Part shown: piece after piece, positions 5,361 through 5,770 of the stretch
Numbering within the stretch: the first letter of the stretch is position 1
How the letters are laid out: the number at the start of each line of letters is the position of its first letter
NCBI GenBank assembly: GCA_031277235.1
Contig: JAITMT010000576.1
Span: 1 to 5,770, forward strand
Length of the DNA stretch: 5,770 nucleotides
Direction of reading: 5' to 3'
DNA from: Tannerella sp.
GTDB taxonomy: Bacteria; Bacteroidota; Bacteroidia; Bacteroidales; Tannerellaceae
Made by a program: the position numbers and the translations under genes
The notes under the pieces: model-generated
Seen by the model: only the letters and a program-made list of their open reading frames with translations
Database searches by the model: none
What the model was told of the DNA's origin: nothing

Positions 5361-5630
5361 ATGAGAAAAGTCGTTAAATGTCTACAAACCAGTACTTTTT
5401 GCATTTTGGAAGAGATGCAAAATATATTTTTTTGTGTTTTTAACAATAAGAATTTGGATAATTCAAAAATTTTCTTAAACACACACACACACACACACAC
5501 ATCCCTCTTACGTACATTATATATATGCGGGCATGCGCGCGTAATATACAAAAATATATTTTACAAAGTATCAATACCTTTGGAAAAAATTTCATTGACG
5601 AATATAAAATACGGATTTACATATTTGTAA
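5361..5630 (+). CDS. Hypothetical small protein containing an (AC)n-encoded Thr-His repeat
   Basis: No family was recognised for this 89-residue frame. It begins MRKVVKCLQTSTFCILEEMQ and has no signal peptide or membrane helix. A repeat THTHTHTHT (41-49) is encoded by the (AC)11 tract. The tail is rich in Ile, Tyr and Lys, as expected of AT-rich DNA. Its main support is position: the ATG lies about 20 bases after the predicted start of a perfect promoter, with a weak GGAACGAG ribosome-binding stretch at 5350-5357. With one AC unit fewer, the frame would continue through the reading frame seen at 5525-5770 and remain open at the window edge. It may be non-coding, with the promoter serving an RNA or a gene beyond the window. 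Confidence 0.25.
   Translation: MRKVVKCLQTSTFCILEEMQNIFFCVFNNKNLDNSKIFLNTHTHTHTSLLRTLYICGHARVIYKNIFYKVSIPLEKISLTNIKYGFTYL
5397..5422 (+). repeat. Dyad TTTTGCAT-N10-ATGCAAAA followed by a T-rich run
   Basis: Perfect 8-base arms (5397-5404 and 5415-5422) flank a 10-base loop. It lies about 55 bases after the predicted transcription start and is followed by a T-rich stretch at 5423-5446. It could be an operator or a weak attenuator, but the stem has few GC pairs. Confidence 0.3.
5479..5500. repeat. (AC)11 dinucleotide microsatellite
   Basis: This is an uninterrupted tract of eleven AC units inside the frame that starts at 5361. Tracts of this length are uncommon in bacteria and are prone to slipped-strand length change. 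Alternating purine-pyrimidine stretches also follow nearby (TATATATG at 5520-5527 and GCATGCGCGCGT at 5531-5542), which could favour Z-DNA or unstable replication. Confidence 0.95.
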
Positions 5631-5770
5631 CCAATCAATTATGGATTCGGAAAGGCAACGGCGATGCGGCGCTGTTGCCGGAGAGAAGGATCGGGAAGCC
5701 GCGATTCCCGGAGTGTAAAACCATCTTTGAACTGGGGAAAAACAACTTCATTTTTTATGGGGCTTTGTTG
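5525..5770 (+). CDS. Hypothetical reading frame open at the right edge
   Basis: This frame has no stop from 5462 to the window end; its first ATG is at 5525. The product begins MRACARNIQKYILQSINTFG, and its last part includes GNGDAALLPERRIGKPRFPE, encoded by GC-richer DNA. No domain was recognised. From its own ATG it has no visible ribosome-binding site, but it is the frame the ORF at 5361 would enter if the AC tract shortened by one unit. The GC-rich part also folds into two hairpins, so it may be an RNA element instead; the frame starting TATGGATTC at 5640 is open as well. Treat it as a candidate only. Confidence 0.2.
   Translation, partial: MRACARNIQKYILQSINTFGKNFIDEYKIRIYIFVTNQLWIRKGNGDAALLPERRIGKPRFPECKTIFELGKNNFIFYGALL
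5654..5711 (+). other. Pair of GC-rich hairpins, possible structured RNA or repeat end
   Basis: Hairpin 1 pairs 5654-5663 with 5670-5679 (10 pairs including one G-T, with a 6-base loop, ATGCGG). Hairpin 2 pairs CGGGAA (5692-5697) with TTCCCG (5705-5710) around a 7-base loop, with a flanking T-G wobble. They are separated by a purine-rich linker, GGAGAGAAGGA. No T-run follows, so this is not a simple terminator. It matches no riboswitch recognised by eye. Confidence 0.35.

Noticed and set aside
5327..5551. Minus-strand frame of 74 codons containing a Cys-Val repeat
   Set aside because: The repeat is the reverse reading of the AC tract. The promoter and spacing favour the plus strand, and no family is recognised.

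Overview
The window looks like Bacteroidota DNA, most likely Bacteroidales. Coding parts are of medium GC and the spacers are very AT-rich. Promoters match the Bacteroidetes form (TTTG about 19 bp before TAnnTTTG). The ABC permeases are the long two-half FtsX/MacB type that this phylum carries in tandem sets. The genus cannot be fixed from the sequence alone.

Layout. (1) Positions 1-2718, minus strand: part of an ABC-exporter permease locus. In transcription order it holds an intact 776-residue permease (2718-388), a 42-codon remnant of an ABC ATPase gene that stops just before its Walker A motif (319-191), and the start of a second permease (173 to beyond the left edge). The two permeases share almost identical DNA over their first 45 codons and then diverge abruptly. 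(2) Positions 2719-3214: no convincing gene; it holds two dyads and a cluster of AGGTGGAAATG-type repeats. (3) Positions 3215-4612, minus strand: an intact WcaJ-type polyprenyl-phosphate sugar-phosphate transferase, the enzyme that starts capsule or exopolysaccharide repeat units, with a good promoter just upstream. (4) Positions 4786-5200, plus strand: the wreck of an IS200/IS605-type element. It has a left-end-like hairpin, a promoter and the first 63 codons of the Y1 transposase, cut right after the HUH motif and joined to an array of small hairpins and inverted copies resembling REP elements. (5) Positions 5205-5770, plus strand: simple repeats, three phased A-tracts and a perfect Bacteroidetes promoter. 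These precede a small unrecognised ORF containing an (AC)11 tract, and then two GC-rich hairpins near the right edge.

Functionally, the permeases would be the membrane part of a MacB/LolCDE-like exporter, but the only ATPase visible beside them is broken, so an ATPase would have to come from elsewhere. The sugar transferase acts in a separate envelope pathway. The most unusual region is the right end. Losing one AC unit from the (AC)11 tract would switch the promoter-proximal ORF from an 89-residue product into a frame open to the window edge, so a slippage switch is possible. No family was recognised there, and this remains a hypothesis.
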